NCBI GenBank assembly: GCA_024291935.2
Contig: CM044315.1
Span: forward strand, 51,496,385 to 51,560,384
Direction of reading: 5' to 3'
Source: Okapia johnstoni
Taxonomy: Eukaryota > Chordata > Mammalia > Artiodactyla > Giraffidae
Length of the DNA stretch: 64,000 bases
In this document: positions 12,786 through 24,639 of the stretch, one piece after another
How positions within the stretch are numbered: the stretch's first letter is position 1
Layout of the letters: the number at the start of each line of letters is the position of its first letter
Made by a program: the position numbers and the translations under genes
Notes under the pieces: generated by a model
Seen by the model: only the letters and a program-made list of their open reading frames with translations
What the model was told of the DNA's origin: nothing
Database searches by the model: none

Positions 12786-13808
12786 ATCCTACCTCTTATC
12801 AAAAAAAAAAGGACTTCGTGGGAAAATTCTTGAGTAAATTGTCTTCTAGTCACTTTGCTTCAATATTTATGGCATTAGGAAGCTTATTATCTAAAAAGAT
12901 AATTTATTGTATTATTGGGCAAAGTTATTTCTAATACTGTATGAATACTTTCTTCCTTGTAATATCTCAAATAATACAAAACCAACTTCATCATTCTACT
13001 GATTGAATCATTAATGAATTAAATAGAATTCTGATGAATGTTCACAATTTATGGAATAATTACATTCTTAACATTTTTGAGAATTATACTTTGATAATTA
13101 GAAATATAGATTTGAGAGGTGATAGTACACAGATGATATACAAATGAATGAAATCCCAAAGAAGTGAAAGTGGGTAGAGAAACTCGAATACAATGACCTG
13201 TGATATTCCAGTAATATGAGGTAAGAGTGATGATGAGGAACAAATTATTGACACTTCAAAGGAGGGTGAATGAATTAGGAAAAGAACTAGTACTATGGGA
13301 TTCCCTGAAGCCAAATGAAGAATGTACTGCAAAGGTGTGATCACTTGAGACAAATGCTGCTGACCCGGCCTAAAGAAGAGAACTAGAAAGAATACTGCAT
13401 TGTTTTTCTTCTAGTTTAACTGAGACATAATTGACATACATTACTGCATAAGTTTAAGGTGTACAGCATAATGATTTGACTTACATACACCATGAAGTAA
13501 CGATCACAGTAAGTTTAATAAATATCTATCATCTCATATGGATACAAAATGAAAGGGAAAATATTTTTTTCTTCTGATAAGAACTCTTAGGATTTACTCT
13601 ATTAAAACATTCATTCTTAACATATAACAGTGTTAATTACATCGTTCATGGTGTACAATGCATTCATAGTACTTATTTATAATTGGAAGTTGGTACTTTC
13701 TGACCACCATCATTCTATTCCCTTTCCCCCTACCTCTTGCCCTTAGTAACCACAAACCTCATCTCTTTCCCTATCAGCTTGTTTATTTATTTATTTATTT
13801 TTTTGAAG

Positions 13809-13886
13809 TATTGGGTTGGTCAAAAAGTTCGTTCAGATTTCTCTGTAAGATGAGAACACCAAATGAACTTTTTAGCCAACACAATA
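13809..13886. mobile_element. Mariner-type MITE, 74 bp
   Basis: The left end TTGGGTTGGTCAAAAAGTTC is mirrored on the right by GAACTTTTTAGCCAACACAA, and TA dinucleotides flank it (13809-13810, 13885-13886). It is essentially two terminal inverted repeats joined, with no coding capacity. Confidence 0.85.
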
Positions 13887-13906
13887 TTATGGTCTTCTAA
13901 CATTAT

Positions 13907-14127
13907 GTTGGGTTTCTCAGGTAGCACAGTGGTAAAGAATCCACCTGCCAATGCAGGGACACAAGAGACACGAGTTTGATCCCTGGGTTGGGAAAATACC
14001 CTGGAGTAGGAAATGGCAACCTACTCCATTATTCCTGCCTGGAAAATTCCATGGACAGAGGAACCTGGCAGTTGACAGTCCATAGAGTTGCCAAGAGTCA
14101 AACACAACTGAGTGACTAAGCACCATA
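13907..14127 (+). mobile_element. Bov-tA SINE
   Basis: The head is GGTTTCTCAGGTAGCACAGT and the tail ends AACACAACTGAGTGACTAAG. It sits 22 bp right of the mariner MITE. Confidence 0.88.
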
Positions 14128-14553
14128 CCCAACACTATGTTAGTTAATTGTGTACCATATAGAGATTCAATATTTCTATGCATTACAAAGCGATCAACGT
14201 GATAAGTCTAGTTAATATCTGTCACTGTATGAAGATATTACTAGATTTATCAAAATGAAGAGACCTGGAAACTCTCAGAGGAACAAGCTCAGTAGAGTAG
14301 AAGTATAGAGGTCAAGACTGAACCAACTTGGAGACTGAATCAGAGAAAAGATATTGGACAATCAAAGTGCAGATAGTTTAGTTTAAGATTTTCAGTGTAA
14401 AGGGAGCAGATATTGGCTGAAGAAAGTGGAATTAAGAAAAATTCTTTTTATCCTAATTAGAGAAGTAACGGTATTTTTGTGTACTGATGAGAATGATCCA
14501 GTAGAGAGGGAAAATCGCTGATACAAGAGAGAAGAGAGAATTGTTGGTGTACT

Positions 14554-14767
14554 ATCCTTGTTCACCTCCTTCTTGTATCCTTGAAGGTAGGAGGAGAAGA
14601 GGACGACAGAGGATGAGATGGTTGGATGGCATTACTGACTCAATGGACATGAGTTTGAGCAAGCTCTGGGAGTTAGTAATGGACAGGGAAGCCTGGTGTG
14701 CTGCAGTCCATGGGGTCGCAAAGAGTCAGACACAATTGAGAGACTGAACTGAACTGATCCTTGTTCA
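14554..14767 (+). mobile_element. BovB 3'-end insertion with 11-bp duplication
   Basis: Direct repeats ATCCTTGTTCA (14554-14564 and 14757-14767) flank BovB 3' end sequence starting at AGGAGGAGAAGAGGACGACA. The first 20 or so bases inside the left repeat (14565-14584) do not look like BovB. Confidence 0.85.
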
Positions 14768-15221
14768 AAAGAATGTGAAATTACAAAGAAAATCACATTT
14801 AAAGATCTTAATGCTAAATGACAGTGATTCAGAAAACTCGACATATACATTCACTTGAGAGTAGACAACTTTAGGAACAATATACTATATTCCTAGAACC
14901 CATTTCAGAAGTCATAGCTTCTTTGGAGTCACTAGAATACTACAGAAAAGACACAACAAGATTACAGAGTTTTACAGGGCATTCTAGAGAGTAGAAAATA
15001 AAATGCTTCAAGTTCAGTTGATAAGAGTAATAGATATCAGATTTTATAGTCAAAAACTCTCCTTATATACTATTTATAGCATCTTTTAAGCCTCCTCCCA
15101 TAATTACAATAAATCAATATCCAAAAATATGTAGCAGTCTATTACTTAGAAAAGTTTTATAGTAATGACATGTACTCAGTCAGTCACTAAGCACAGGGAG
15201 ACTTTTAGGTTGTACTAGTTT
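14768..15221. other. Intergenic, no feature recognised
   Basis: AT-rich sequence with nothing identifiable. Confidence 0.45.
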
Positions 15222-18200
15222 ACCTTATGCTCCTACTGTTCATGGGGTTCTCAAGGAAAGAATACTGAAGTGGTTTGCATTCCCTTCTTGAGTGGACCAC
15301 ATTTTGTCAGAACTCTTCACCATGACCCGTCTGTCTTGGGTGGCCCTTTACGGCATGGCTGATAGTTTCATGATTTATACGAGGCTGTGGTCCATGTGAT
15401 CAGTTTGGTTAGTTTTCTGTAATTGTGGTTTTCATTCTGTTGGTCCTCTGATGGATAAGGATAAGAAGTTTATGGAAGCTTCCTGATGGGAGAGATGGAA
15501 TGAGAGGGAAACTGGGTCTTGTTCTGATGGGCAGGCCATGCTCAGTAAATCTTTAATACAATTTTCTATTGATGGGCGGGGCTGTGTTTCCTCCCTGTTG
15601 TTTGACCTGAGGACAAAACATGGTGGAGGTGATGAAGATAATGTCAACCTCCTTTAAAAGGTCCCATGCATGCACTGCTGCACTGAGTGTCCCCTGAGTG
15701 CACTGAATGGCAGGCTACTGCTGACCCACGCCTCTGCTGGAAACTCCTGGACATTCATGGGCAAGTCTGGGTCAGTCTCTTGTGGGGCCACTGCTCCTTT
15801 CTCCTGGGTCCTGGTGCGCACAAGGTTTTGTTTGTGCCCTCCAAGAGTCACAAAAAGAAAGGACACCAAAAGACGAACTCCCCAGGTCAGTAGGTGCCCA
15901 ACATGCTACTAAAGATCAGGGGAGAAATAACTGAAGAAAAAATGAAGAGATGGAGCCAAAACAAAACCAACACCCAGTTGTGGATGTGACTAGTGATGGA
16001 AGTAAACTACGATGCTGTAAACAGCAATATTGCATAGCAACATGGAATGTTAGGTCCAGGAATCAAGGCAAATTGGAAGTAGTCAATCAGGAGATGGCAA
16101 GAGTGCACATTGACATTTTAAGAATCAGTGAACTAAAATGGACTGGAATGGGTGAATTTAACTCAGATGACCATTATACCTACTACTGTGGGAAAGAATC
16201 CCTTAGAAGAAATGGAGTGAGTAGCCATCATAGTCAACAAAAGAGTCCGAAATGCAGTCTTGGATGCAAAAACAACACAATGATCTCTGTTTGTTTCCAA
16301 GGCAAACCATTCAATATAAGAGTAATCCAAGTCTATACCCCAACCAGTAATGCTGAAGAAGTTGAAGCTGAACAGTTCTATGAAGACCTACAAGACCTTG
16401 TAGAACTAACACCCACAAAAAGATATCCTTTTCACTATAGGAGACTGGAATGCAAAAGTAGGAGGTCAAGAGATACATGAGTAACAGGCAAATTTGGCCT
16501 TGGAGTACAAAACGAAGCAGGTCAAAGGCTAACAGATTTTTCCCAAGAGAATGCACTGGTCATAGCAAACACCCTCTTCCAACAACACAAGAGAAGACTC
16601 TACACATCACCAGATGGTCAGTAACAAAATCAGATTGATTATATTCTTTGCACTCAAAGATGGAGAAGCTCTATACAGTCAGCAAAAACAAGGCTGGGAG
16701 CTGACTGTGGCTCAGATCATGAACTCCTTATTGTAATATTCAGACTTAAATTGAAGAAAGTAGGGAAAACCACTAGACCATTCAGGTATGACCAAAATCA
16801 AACCCCTTATGATTATATAGTGGAAATGACAAATAGATTCAAGAGATTAGATCTGATAGATAAGAGTGCATGAAGAATTGTACAAGAGGCAGTGATCAAG
16901 ATCATCCCCCAAAAAAACAAATGAAAAAGGCAAAATGGTTGTCTGAGGAGGCCTTACAAATACCTGTGAAAAGAAGAGAAGTGAAAGGCAAAGGAGAAAA
17001 GGAAAGATATACCCATTTGAATAAAGACTACCAAAGAATAGGAAGGAGAGATAAGAAAGCCTTCCTCAGTATCAATGCAAAGAAATAGAGGAAAACAATA
17101 GAATGGGAAAGACTAGAGAGCTCTTCAAGAAAATTAGAGATACCAAGGGAACATTACATGCAAAGATGGGCACAATAAAGGACAGAAATGGTATGGACCT
17201 AATAGAAGCAGAAGATATTAAGAAGAGGTGGCAAGAATATACAGAAGAACTATACAAAGAATATTTTCATGACCCAGATAGCCACAATAGTGTGATCACT
17301 CACCCAGAGCCAGACATCCTGGAATGTGAAGTCAAGTGGGCCTTAGGAAGCATCACTATGAATAACATTAGTGGAGGTGATGGAATTCCAGTTGAGCTAC
17401 TTCAAATTCTGAAAGATGATGCTGTGAAACTGCTTCACTCAATATTCCAGCAAATTTGAAAAACTCAGGAGTGGTACAGGACTGGAAAAGGTCAGTTTTC
17501 ATTCCAATCCCAAAGAACGGCAATGGCAAAGAATGTTCAAACTACTGCACAATTGCACTCATCTCACATGCTAGTAAAGTAATGCTCAAAATTCTCCAAA
17601 CCAGGCTTCAAAAGTACATGAACTGAGAACCTCCAGATGTTCAAGCTGGATTTAGAAAAGGCAGAGGAACCAGAGATCAAATTGCCAACATCTACTGGAT
17701 CATCAAAAAAGCAACATAGTTCCAGAAAAACATCTATTTCTGCTTTATTGACTATGCCAAAGCCTTTGACTGTGTGAATCACCACAAACTACGGAACACA
17801 CTTCAAGAGATGGGAATACCAGACCACCTGACCTGCTTCCTGAGAAATCTGTATGCAGGTCAAGAAGCAACAGTTAGAACTGGACATGGACCAACAGACT
17901 CCAACAACAGGTTCCAAATAGGCAAAGGAGTATGTCAAGGCTGTATATTGTCACCCTGCTTATTTAACTTATATGCAGAATGCATCATGTGAAATGCCAG
18001 GCTGGATGAAGCACAAGCTGGAATCAAGATTGCCGAGAGAAATGTCAATAACCTCAGATACGCAGATGACACCACCCTTATGTCAGAAAGCAAAGAAGAA
18101 CTAAAGAGCCTCTTGATGAAAGTGAAAGAGGAGAGTGAAAATGTTGGCTTAAAACTCAACATTCAGAAAACTAAGATCATGGTATCCAGTCCCATCACTT

Positions 18201-18850
18201 CATGACAAATAGATGGGGAAATAATGAAAACAGTGAGAGACTTTATTTTGGAGGCTCCAAAAATCACTGCAAATGGTGACTGCAGCCATGAAATTAAAAG
18301 ACAGTTGCTCCTTGAAAGAAAAGCTATGACCAACCTAGACAGCATGTTAAAAAGCAGAGACATTACTTTGCCAACAAAGGTCTGCCTAGTCAAAGCTATG
18401 GTTTTTCCAGTAGTCATGTATGGATGAGAGTTTTGGAGTACAAAGAAAGCTGAGTGCCAAAGATTTGATGCTTTTGAACTGTGCTGTTGGAGAAGACTCT
18501 TGAGAGTCCCTTGCTGTGCAAGAAGATCCAACCAGTCCATCCTAAAAGAAAGCAGTCCTGAATTTTCATTGGAAGGACTGATGCTGAAGCTGAAACTTCA
18601 ATACTTTGGCCACCTGATATGAAGAACTGACTCATTTGAAAAGACCCTGATTCTGGGAAAGACTGATGGTGGGAAGAGAAGGGGACAACAGAGGATGAAA
18701 TAGTTGAATGGCATCACCGACCTGATGGACATGAGTTTGAGCAAGCTCTGGGAGTTGGTGATGGACAGGGAAGCCTGGTATGCTGCAGTCCATGAGGTTG
18801 CAAAGATTCAGACATGACTGAGTGACTGAGCTGAACTGAACCTTACGCTC
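15222..18850 (+). mobile_element. Near full-length BovB (RTE) LINE, decayed
   Basis: About 3.6 kb. The 5' UTR includes TTCACCATGACCCGTCTGTC. An endonuclease domain begins near 15950 (CIATWNVRSRNQGKLEVVNQ). The reverse transcriptase spans about 17100-18500, with FIDYAKAFDCV (17740-17775) and the catalytic RYADDTTLM (18055-18085). The 3' end has the CTGAACTGAA tail. BovB encodes one polyprotein with AP-type endonuclease and RT. Here it is split by many stops and frameshifts (for example after 16480 and 17459, and TGA at 17990), so it is not active. A candidate duplication with one mismatch, ACCTTATGCTC (15222) and ACCTTACGCTC (18840), marks the ends. Bovid BovB is thought to have entered by horizontal transfer from squamates. 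Confidence 0.93.
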
Positions 18851-20395
18851 AACTTTCAAAGTTAAAGAAAGCACCTGTATTACAGGGGACAATGTCTATT
18901 TATATCCATAAAACCTTCTAATCAAAGTATATCTTGGAAATTAAAGGCTCTTAGGTTCTGTTAAGTATCTTGATGTGTCTGAATATGTGAAGATCAGCAT
19001 AGTGTTTGGAATACAGTCTGGAGAAAGAACTGGGAAACTTATCTGAATGAGAGGATTCCAGTTCCCGGAGATAATCTATGTGAATTATATACATATATAA
19101 TGAGGGGAAAGGGACTTTTCAGGGAACTGAAAAATATACTTTTTCTACTAAACTCAGGGCAAATATTTATTTTGTATTTAAACAGATTCAGTTGTAACAA
19201 GGAAAAAAAAGAATTTCCATACTTTCTCCCTTCCTTCTCATAGATCAGCTTCCAAAAATAGTTTCTGATTTGACTGGATAATGGTTAATTATAAACTGCA
19301 TTAACTTTAACCAATTATAATGAGTGATGATCTTTATTGTTAAATTTCATTAATAAAGACCCCACTGATATATAAGCAGTGAATTTCATAAGTTAATTTA
19401 TTATCTTGTCAATGCATTTAAATCTGTACTTGGACCACCTGCTATGATCATAATTATTTCTTTGTGTAGCAAAAGTTTTCTAGTTCTAGATTTTATTAAA
19501 AGTGTTTGAAATTTCTCGAAGAACAGTATATTGGTGGGCATAATTTACTTTCTCAAACCCCAAGGCTAAAAGAAATAGGAAAGAAACCAATCATGTAAAA
19601 CTTCATTGAGTGCAACATTTCTCAAACTGCAAACAAAACAAACACTTACTTGATTTCCAGAGTTGTGTTTTAAAAGATTTCTGCCACAAGATGTAAATGC
19701 TTTAATTCTTTTCAGGGAAATATGATACTCTCCGACAATGAAACAGTAAAGGAAAAATAATATGAACCATTTGAATGATCTGCAGAGAGAAAAAGGGTTA
19801 ATACTAGTGAAGAAAAGAAATTTAAAATATCATTCACATTACTTAGCCACAGTGTTGGTTGTAAGCAAAGATATTAAGAGCCTTTAAGGAGGCTGGAGAT
19901 TCAATAACCAGATTGGTGACACACCTTAAAACAGTGCCCAAAGAATACAGACATTAGAGGTTTGATTGCCTTAGTGATGCACTGAAGCACAACTGAAGAA
20001 ATATAAACCTGGTATAGAGAGCTAGGAAATGACAGTAGCAGATGGACTGCAACAGTCTGCAACAATCAGGGATGAACTGCTGTTTGAATGATTGAATTTT
20101 ACACTTTGGAAGACGACTAGATTCCTATAGCCAAAGGTTTCAAAAGATAGACTATTTGTCCAACCATCCCAGAAGGAAACATTAAGTCCGGTAGTTTCAA
20201 TCATTTACTTACATGGGCATTAATGCCCTTTGGTTTCACAGCTATAGACACAAATGTCAACAATCAGGATGTGGTACAGGTAGATGATAGCAATGACTGA
20301 TTCACAGGCATTTTCTGACTTAAACTCTTGCTCTTGCAGGTACAGATGCGGTAGGGAATCAGTATTTATTATATATTTATTCCATTTTGGATGCA
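18851..20395. other. Intergenic, no gene recognised
   Basis: AT-rich, apparently unique DNA with no coding or RNA gene signal. Confidence 0.45.
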
Positions 20396-20507
20396 TTTTT
20401 AACTGAGGTATAATAGACAAACATTATATTAGTTTCAGTAGAAAACTTGAGGATTTAAAATGTTTATATATTGTGAAATGATCACTACAGTAAGTCTAGT
20501 TAATATA

Positions 20508-20756
20508 CATCACCATATATGAAAAAGAAAAAAGTGAAAGTGCTAGTCGTTCAGTCATGTCTGATTCTTTGTGACCCCATGGATTGTAGCTCGTCAGCTT
20601 CCTCTGTTCATGGGATTCTCCAGGCAAGAATACTGGCGTGGGTTGCCATGCCCTACTCCAGGGGATCTTCCTGACCCAGGGATTGTACCTGGGTCTCCAG
20701 CATTGCAAGAAAATTTTTTACCATCTGAATCACCAGGGAAGCCCATCACCATATAT
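20508..20756 (-). mobile_element. Bov-tA SINE with perfect 13-bp duplication
   Basis: CATCACCATATAT is repeated at 20508-20520 and 20744-20756. The SINE between is in reverse, ending at its tRNA-like head (ATCACCAGGGAAGCC). Confidence 0.95.
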
Positions 20757-21769
20757 AGTTATGTATTTTTTTCTTATAATGAGAATTTTTAAGATTTACA
20801 CTCTTAGCAACTTTTAAATATGCAACATAGTATTATTACTTACAGTCATCATGGTGTACATTACATCCCCATGACTTATTTTATAACTGGAAGTTTCTAC
20901 CTTTTGAATATTTTCACCCATGTGGCCCACCCCTCACAGTCTACCTTTGGCAACTACTAATGTATTCTCAGTATCTATGAGCTTAGTTTTATTTTTTGTT
21001 GTTTGTTGCTATTAGGTTGGTACAAAAGTAACTATGATTTTGGACTCTGAATTTTAAATCATTATAACTAGGCTCAAACACATCTCTATTAATCAAAATA
21101 GGAACCATTACAAATCAACACATTTTTGCCAATGAGAAATGTTTGTTTATTCTTGTAGCATAAAAATCCATGCTTTAGGATTTAACAAACTTTTGGAAAG
21201 CATTTTCCCTGCAAAAAGTTGTCAAGATGCTTGAAGAAGTGGTAGTCGGTTGGCAAGAAGTCAGGTGAACATGGCACATAAGGAAAAATGTTGTAGCCCA
21301 ATCGTTCAGCTTTTGAAGTGTTGGTTGTGTGACATGCGATCAGGCGTTGTCGTGGAGAAGAACTGGGCCCTTCCTGTTCACCAAGGTTGGCTGCAAGCAT
21401 TGCAGTTTTCAGTGCATCTAATTGATTTGCTGAGCATACTTGTCAGATGTAATGGTTTCACTGGAATTCAGAAAGTTGTAGGGTATCAGACTGGCAGCAG
21501 ACCACCACACAGTGACCAAGACCCTTTTTTTGGTGCAAGTTTGGCTTTGGGAAGTGCTTTGGAGCTGCTTCTCAGTTCAACCACTGAGCTGGTTGTCACG
21601 TAAAATCTCCTTTTCCTCTCATGTCACAATCCGATCGAGAAATGGTTTGTTGTTGTTGCACAGAATAAGAAAAGATGACACTTCAAAACAACATTTTTTT
21701 TTTTTTTTGTCAGCTAATGAGGCACCCATTTATCGAGCTTTTTCACCTTTCCAATTTGCTTCAAATACT

Positions 21770-21865
21770 CCGGGAGTTGGTGATGGACAGGGATGCCTGG
21801 TGTGCTGCAGTCCATGGGGTCACAAAGAGTCAGACACAACTGAGTGACTGAAATGAACTGAACCA
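21770..21865 (+). mobile_element. BovB 3'-tail insertion inside the mariner
   Basis: CGGGAGTTGGTGATGGACAG through GACTGAAATGAACTGAA interrupts the transposase reading frame. Confidence 0.85.
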
Positions 21866-21992
21866 AATGACCATAGAATGGCTGATGCTGAGTTCTTGGG
21901 CAAATTCCCCTGTAGTTGGAAGAGGACCAGCTTCTTTCAATGGTCATTGTCAACTTCCAATGGCTGGACACTATGCTCATCTTCAAGGCTCT

Positions 21993-22296
21993 CATCTCCT
22001 TTGCTGGAGAAGGCAATGGCACCCCACTCCAGTACTCTTGCCTGGAAAATCCCACGGACGGAGGAAACTGGTAAGCTGCAGTCCATGGGGTCACTAGGAG
22101 TCGGACACGACTGAGCGACTTCACTTTCACTTTTCACTTTCATGCATTGGAGAAGGAAATGGCAACCCACTCCAGTGTTCTTGCCTGGAGAATCCCAGGG
22201 ACGGAGGAGCCTGGTGGGCTGCTGTCTATGGGGTCGTGCAGAGTCAGACACGACTGAAGTGACTTAGCAGCAGCAGCAGCAGCAGCATCTGTTTTG
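21993..22296 (+). mobile_element. BovA2 SINE inside the mariner
   Basis: Two BovA units in tandem (starting about 22004 and 22149) end in a (GCA)n tail at 22265-22287. Near-identical 11-bp repeats CATCTCCTTTG and CATCTGTTTTG (21993, 22286) flank it. Confidence 0.9.
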
Positions 22297-22806
22297 CAAA
22301 ACTTCTTGAACCACCACTGCACTGTACATTCATTAGCAGTTCCTGGGCCAAATCCGTTGTTGTGAGTTTCTCTCTGCTACTTTATGACTCATTTTGAACT
22401 CGAATAAGAAAATCACTCAAATTTGCTTTTTGTCTAACATCATTTCCATAGTCTAAAACACATATAAAATAAATAGCAAGTAAAAATTCATTAGCAAAAA
22501 GTATAAAGCAAGAAATGTGCATTACAAGGATGCATAACATAACCACATTTAAGAATGCATTCCATGAAAGTATTCCAAGAATGTATCAAATGGCAAAGTT
22601 CCACAATGCAAAACCACACTTGCGCACCAACCTAATATTTTAATCCCACATTACTCCATTTGTATTTCATTATGTGTGTATTCTACTTCTCTAACTATTC
22701 ATCCATGACTGAAAACTTATGTTGTTTCCATATCTTGACTACTGTATTGCAAACATAATGCTGAAATGTACATGGAGGTACATATCTCTCTTTGAATTAG
22801 CATTGT

Positions 22807-22970
22807 GGGCTTCCCTCATAGCTCAGTTGGTAAAGAATCCACCTGCAATGCGGGAGACCTGGGAAGATCCCTTGGAGAAGGGAAAGGCTACCCACTCCAG
22901 TATTCTGGCCTGGAGAAGTCCTTGGGGTTGCAAAGAGTTGGACACAACTGAGAGACTTTCACTTTTCATT
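22807..22970 (+). mobile_element. Bov-tA SINE within the L1
   Basis: The head is GGGCTTCCCTCATAGCTCAG and the tail ends ACACAACTGAGAGACTTTCA. It is slightly shortened in the middle. Confidence 0.9.
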
Positions 22971-23777
22971 TTAGGGGGATAAATACTCAGAAAAGGAATT
23001 GCTGGATCATGTGGCAATTCTATTTTTAATTTTTTGAGGAAATTCGATACTGTTTTCCATAGTAGCTGCACCAATTTACATTCCTACCAATGCACAATGG
23101 TTCTCTTTACTTCATATCTTTTTCAACATTTATCATTTCCTGTCTTTTAAAATATACCATTTTAACAGATGTGAGGTGATATCTCACTGTGGTTTTGATT
23201 TGCATTTCTTTAATGACTAATGATGTTGAACATCTTTTCACATACCTTTTGTCCATCTGTACGTCTTATTTGGAAAATATCTATTTAGATATTCTGCCCA
23301 TTTTTAAATCAATCATTAGTTTTATGAATTCATATATTTTGTATATTATGATATATGATTATATCATAGATATATGATTTGCAAATATTTTCTGCTGTTC
23401 AATAGGTTGCTTTTTCATTTTGTTGATTGGTCCCTTTGCTGTGTAGAAGTTTTTCAGTTTAATGTAGTCTCTCTTACTTATTTTTGTTTCTGTTACTTTT
23501 GTTTTGGTGTCAGATTCAAAAAAATCATTACCAAACCAAGTTAAGAAGCTTACTATGTTTTCTTCTAGAAGTTATATGGTTTCAGGTATTACTGCAAGTC
23601 TTTAACCCATTTTGAGTTAACTTTTGTGTATAGTGTAGGATAATGGAGAAGTTACATTCTTTTGCATGCTGTTGTCTAGTTTTCCCAGCATCATTTAAGA
23701 GGCTGTTTTTTTCCCACTGTATATCCTCGGTCCCATTGTCAAAAGCTAATCAACATATACATATACAAATGTATATT

Positions 23778-23788
<11 letters not shown>

Positions 23789-23826
<38 letters not shown>
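23789..23826. repeat. (AT)n microsatellite
   Basis: About 19 uninterrupted AT units, preceded by TACA repeats, within antisense L1 sequence. Likely polymorphic. Confidence 0.95.
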
Positions 23827-23829
<3 letters not shown>

Positions 23830-24639
23830 TTTATCTCTAGACTCTCTATTCTGTATCTGTGTGGTGGTTTTTATGCAATACAATGCTATTCTAATTACTA
23901 TAGCTTTATAATATAGTTTGAAATCAGGGAGTGTGATGCTTCCAGCTTTGTTCTTGTTTCTTTCTCAATATTAGGGATCTTCTGTGATTCCATGTAAATT
24001 TTAGGATTGTTTGTTCTACTTCTGTGAAATATATCATTGGAATTTTGATAAGGACTGCACTGAATCTGTAGACTGCTTTAGGTAGAATAGGCATTTTAAC
24101 AATACTAATTCTTCCAATCCACAAGCATAGAATCTTTCCATTTATTTGTGTCTTCTTAAATTTCTTTCATTAATGCCTTATAATTTTCAATATACAAGAC
24201 TTTCAACTCTTTAAATTTAATATTAGCCATTTTATTCTTTTCAATGCAACTGTAAGTGAAATTATTTTCTTAATTTCTCTGCTGGTTTCTTACTAGTTTA
24301 TAGAAAGACAACATATTTTTGTGCATTGATTTTGTATCCTGCAACTTTACTAATTTTTCATTAGTTGTAACAGTTTTATTTTTCTGTGGAGTCTTTAGGG
24401 TTTTCTATATATAGTATTATACCATCTGCAATAGTGACAGTTTTACTTCTTCCTTTCCAATTTGGATCCCTTTTCTTTCTTTTTCTAGCCTGACTGCTCT
24501 GGCTGGGACTTGCAAAACTCTGTTGAATAAAACTGACAAAAGTGGGCATACTTAACTTCTTGCAGTTAGAGGAAAGGTTTTCAGCTTTTAACCACCGTAT
24601 AGTATAGGTTTTATACTACTCTTTCATTTGGACCATATT

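Larger units (their letters stand above)
13395..14245 (-). mobile_element. Old L1 3' UTR, antisense, interrupted by a mariner MITE and a SINE
   Basis: GAGACATAATTGACATACAT followed by AAGTTTAAGGTGTACAGCAT is the antisense 3' UTR of L1M elements. It resumes after the insertions at 13811-13884 and 13907-14127 (GATAAGTCTAGTTAATATCT). Confidence 0.75.
21012..22635 (-). mobile_element. Complete but inactive Hsmar1-like mariner transposon
   Basis: Inverted termini TTAGGTTGGTACAAAAGTAA (left) and GCGCACCAACCTAA (right) are flanked by TA. The length is 1624 bp; without the two nested SINE-type insertions it is about 1.25 kb, the normal mariner size. Transposase remnants lie on the minus strand. The N-terminal HTH part is near 22250-22440 (QWWFKKFCKTD), then LKQIGKVKKLDKWVPH (21714-21761), then the catalytic-region signature SPDFLPTDYHFFKHLDNFLQ (about 21190-21260). 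The frame is broken by shifts and by the SINEs. The mariner catalytic triad is DD34D; the last D is present. Confidence 0.93.
20396..24625 (-). mobile_element. Long antisense L1M with nested insertions
   Basis: The 3' UTR (AACTGAGGTATAATAGACAA) is at the left, and ORF2 runs leftward in the minus strand. A readable piece is [20 protein letters not shown] at about 24000-24110. It is split by a SINE (20521-20743), a mariner (21012-22635), a second SINE (22807-22970) and an AT microsatellite. ORF2 is broken throughout. Confidence 0.85.

Noticed and set aside
22262..22290. (GCA)n trinucleotide repeat as a functional repeat tract
   Set aside because: It is the normal 3' tail of a BovA2 SINE.
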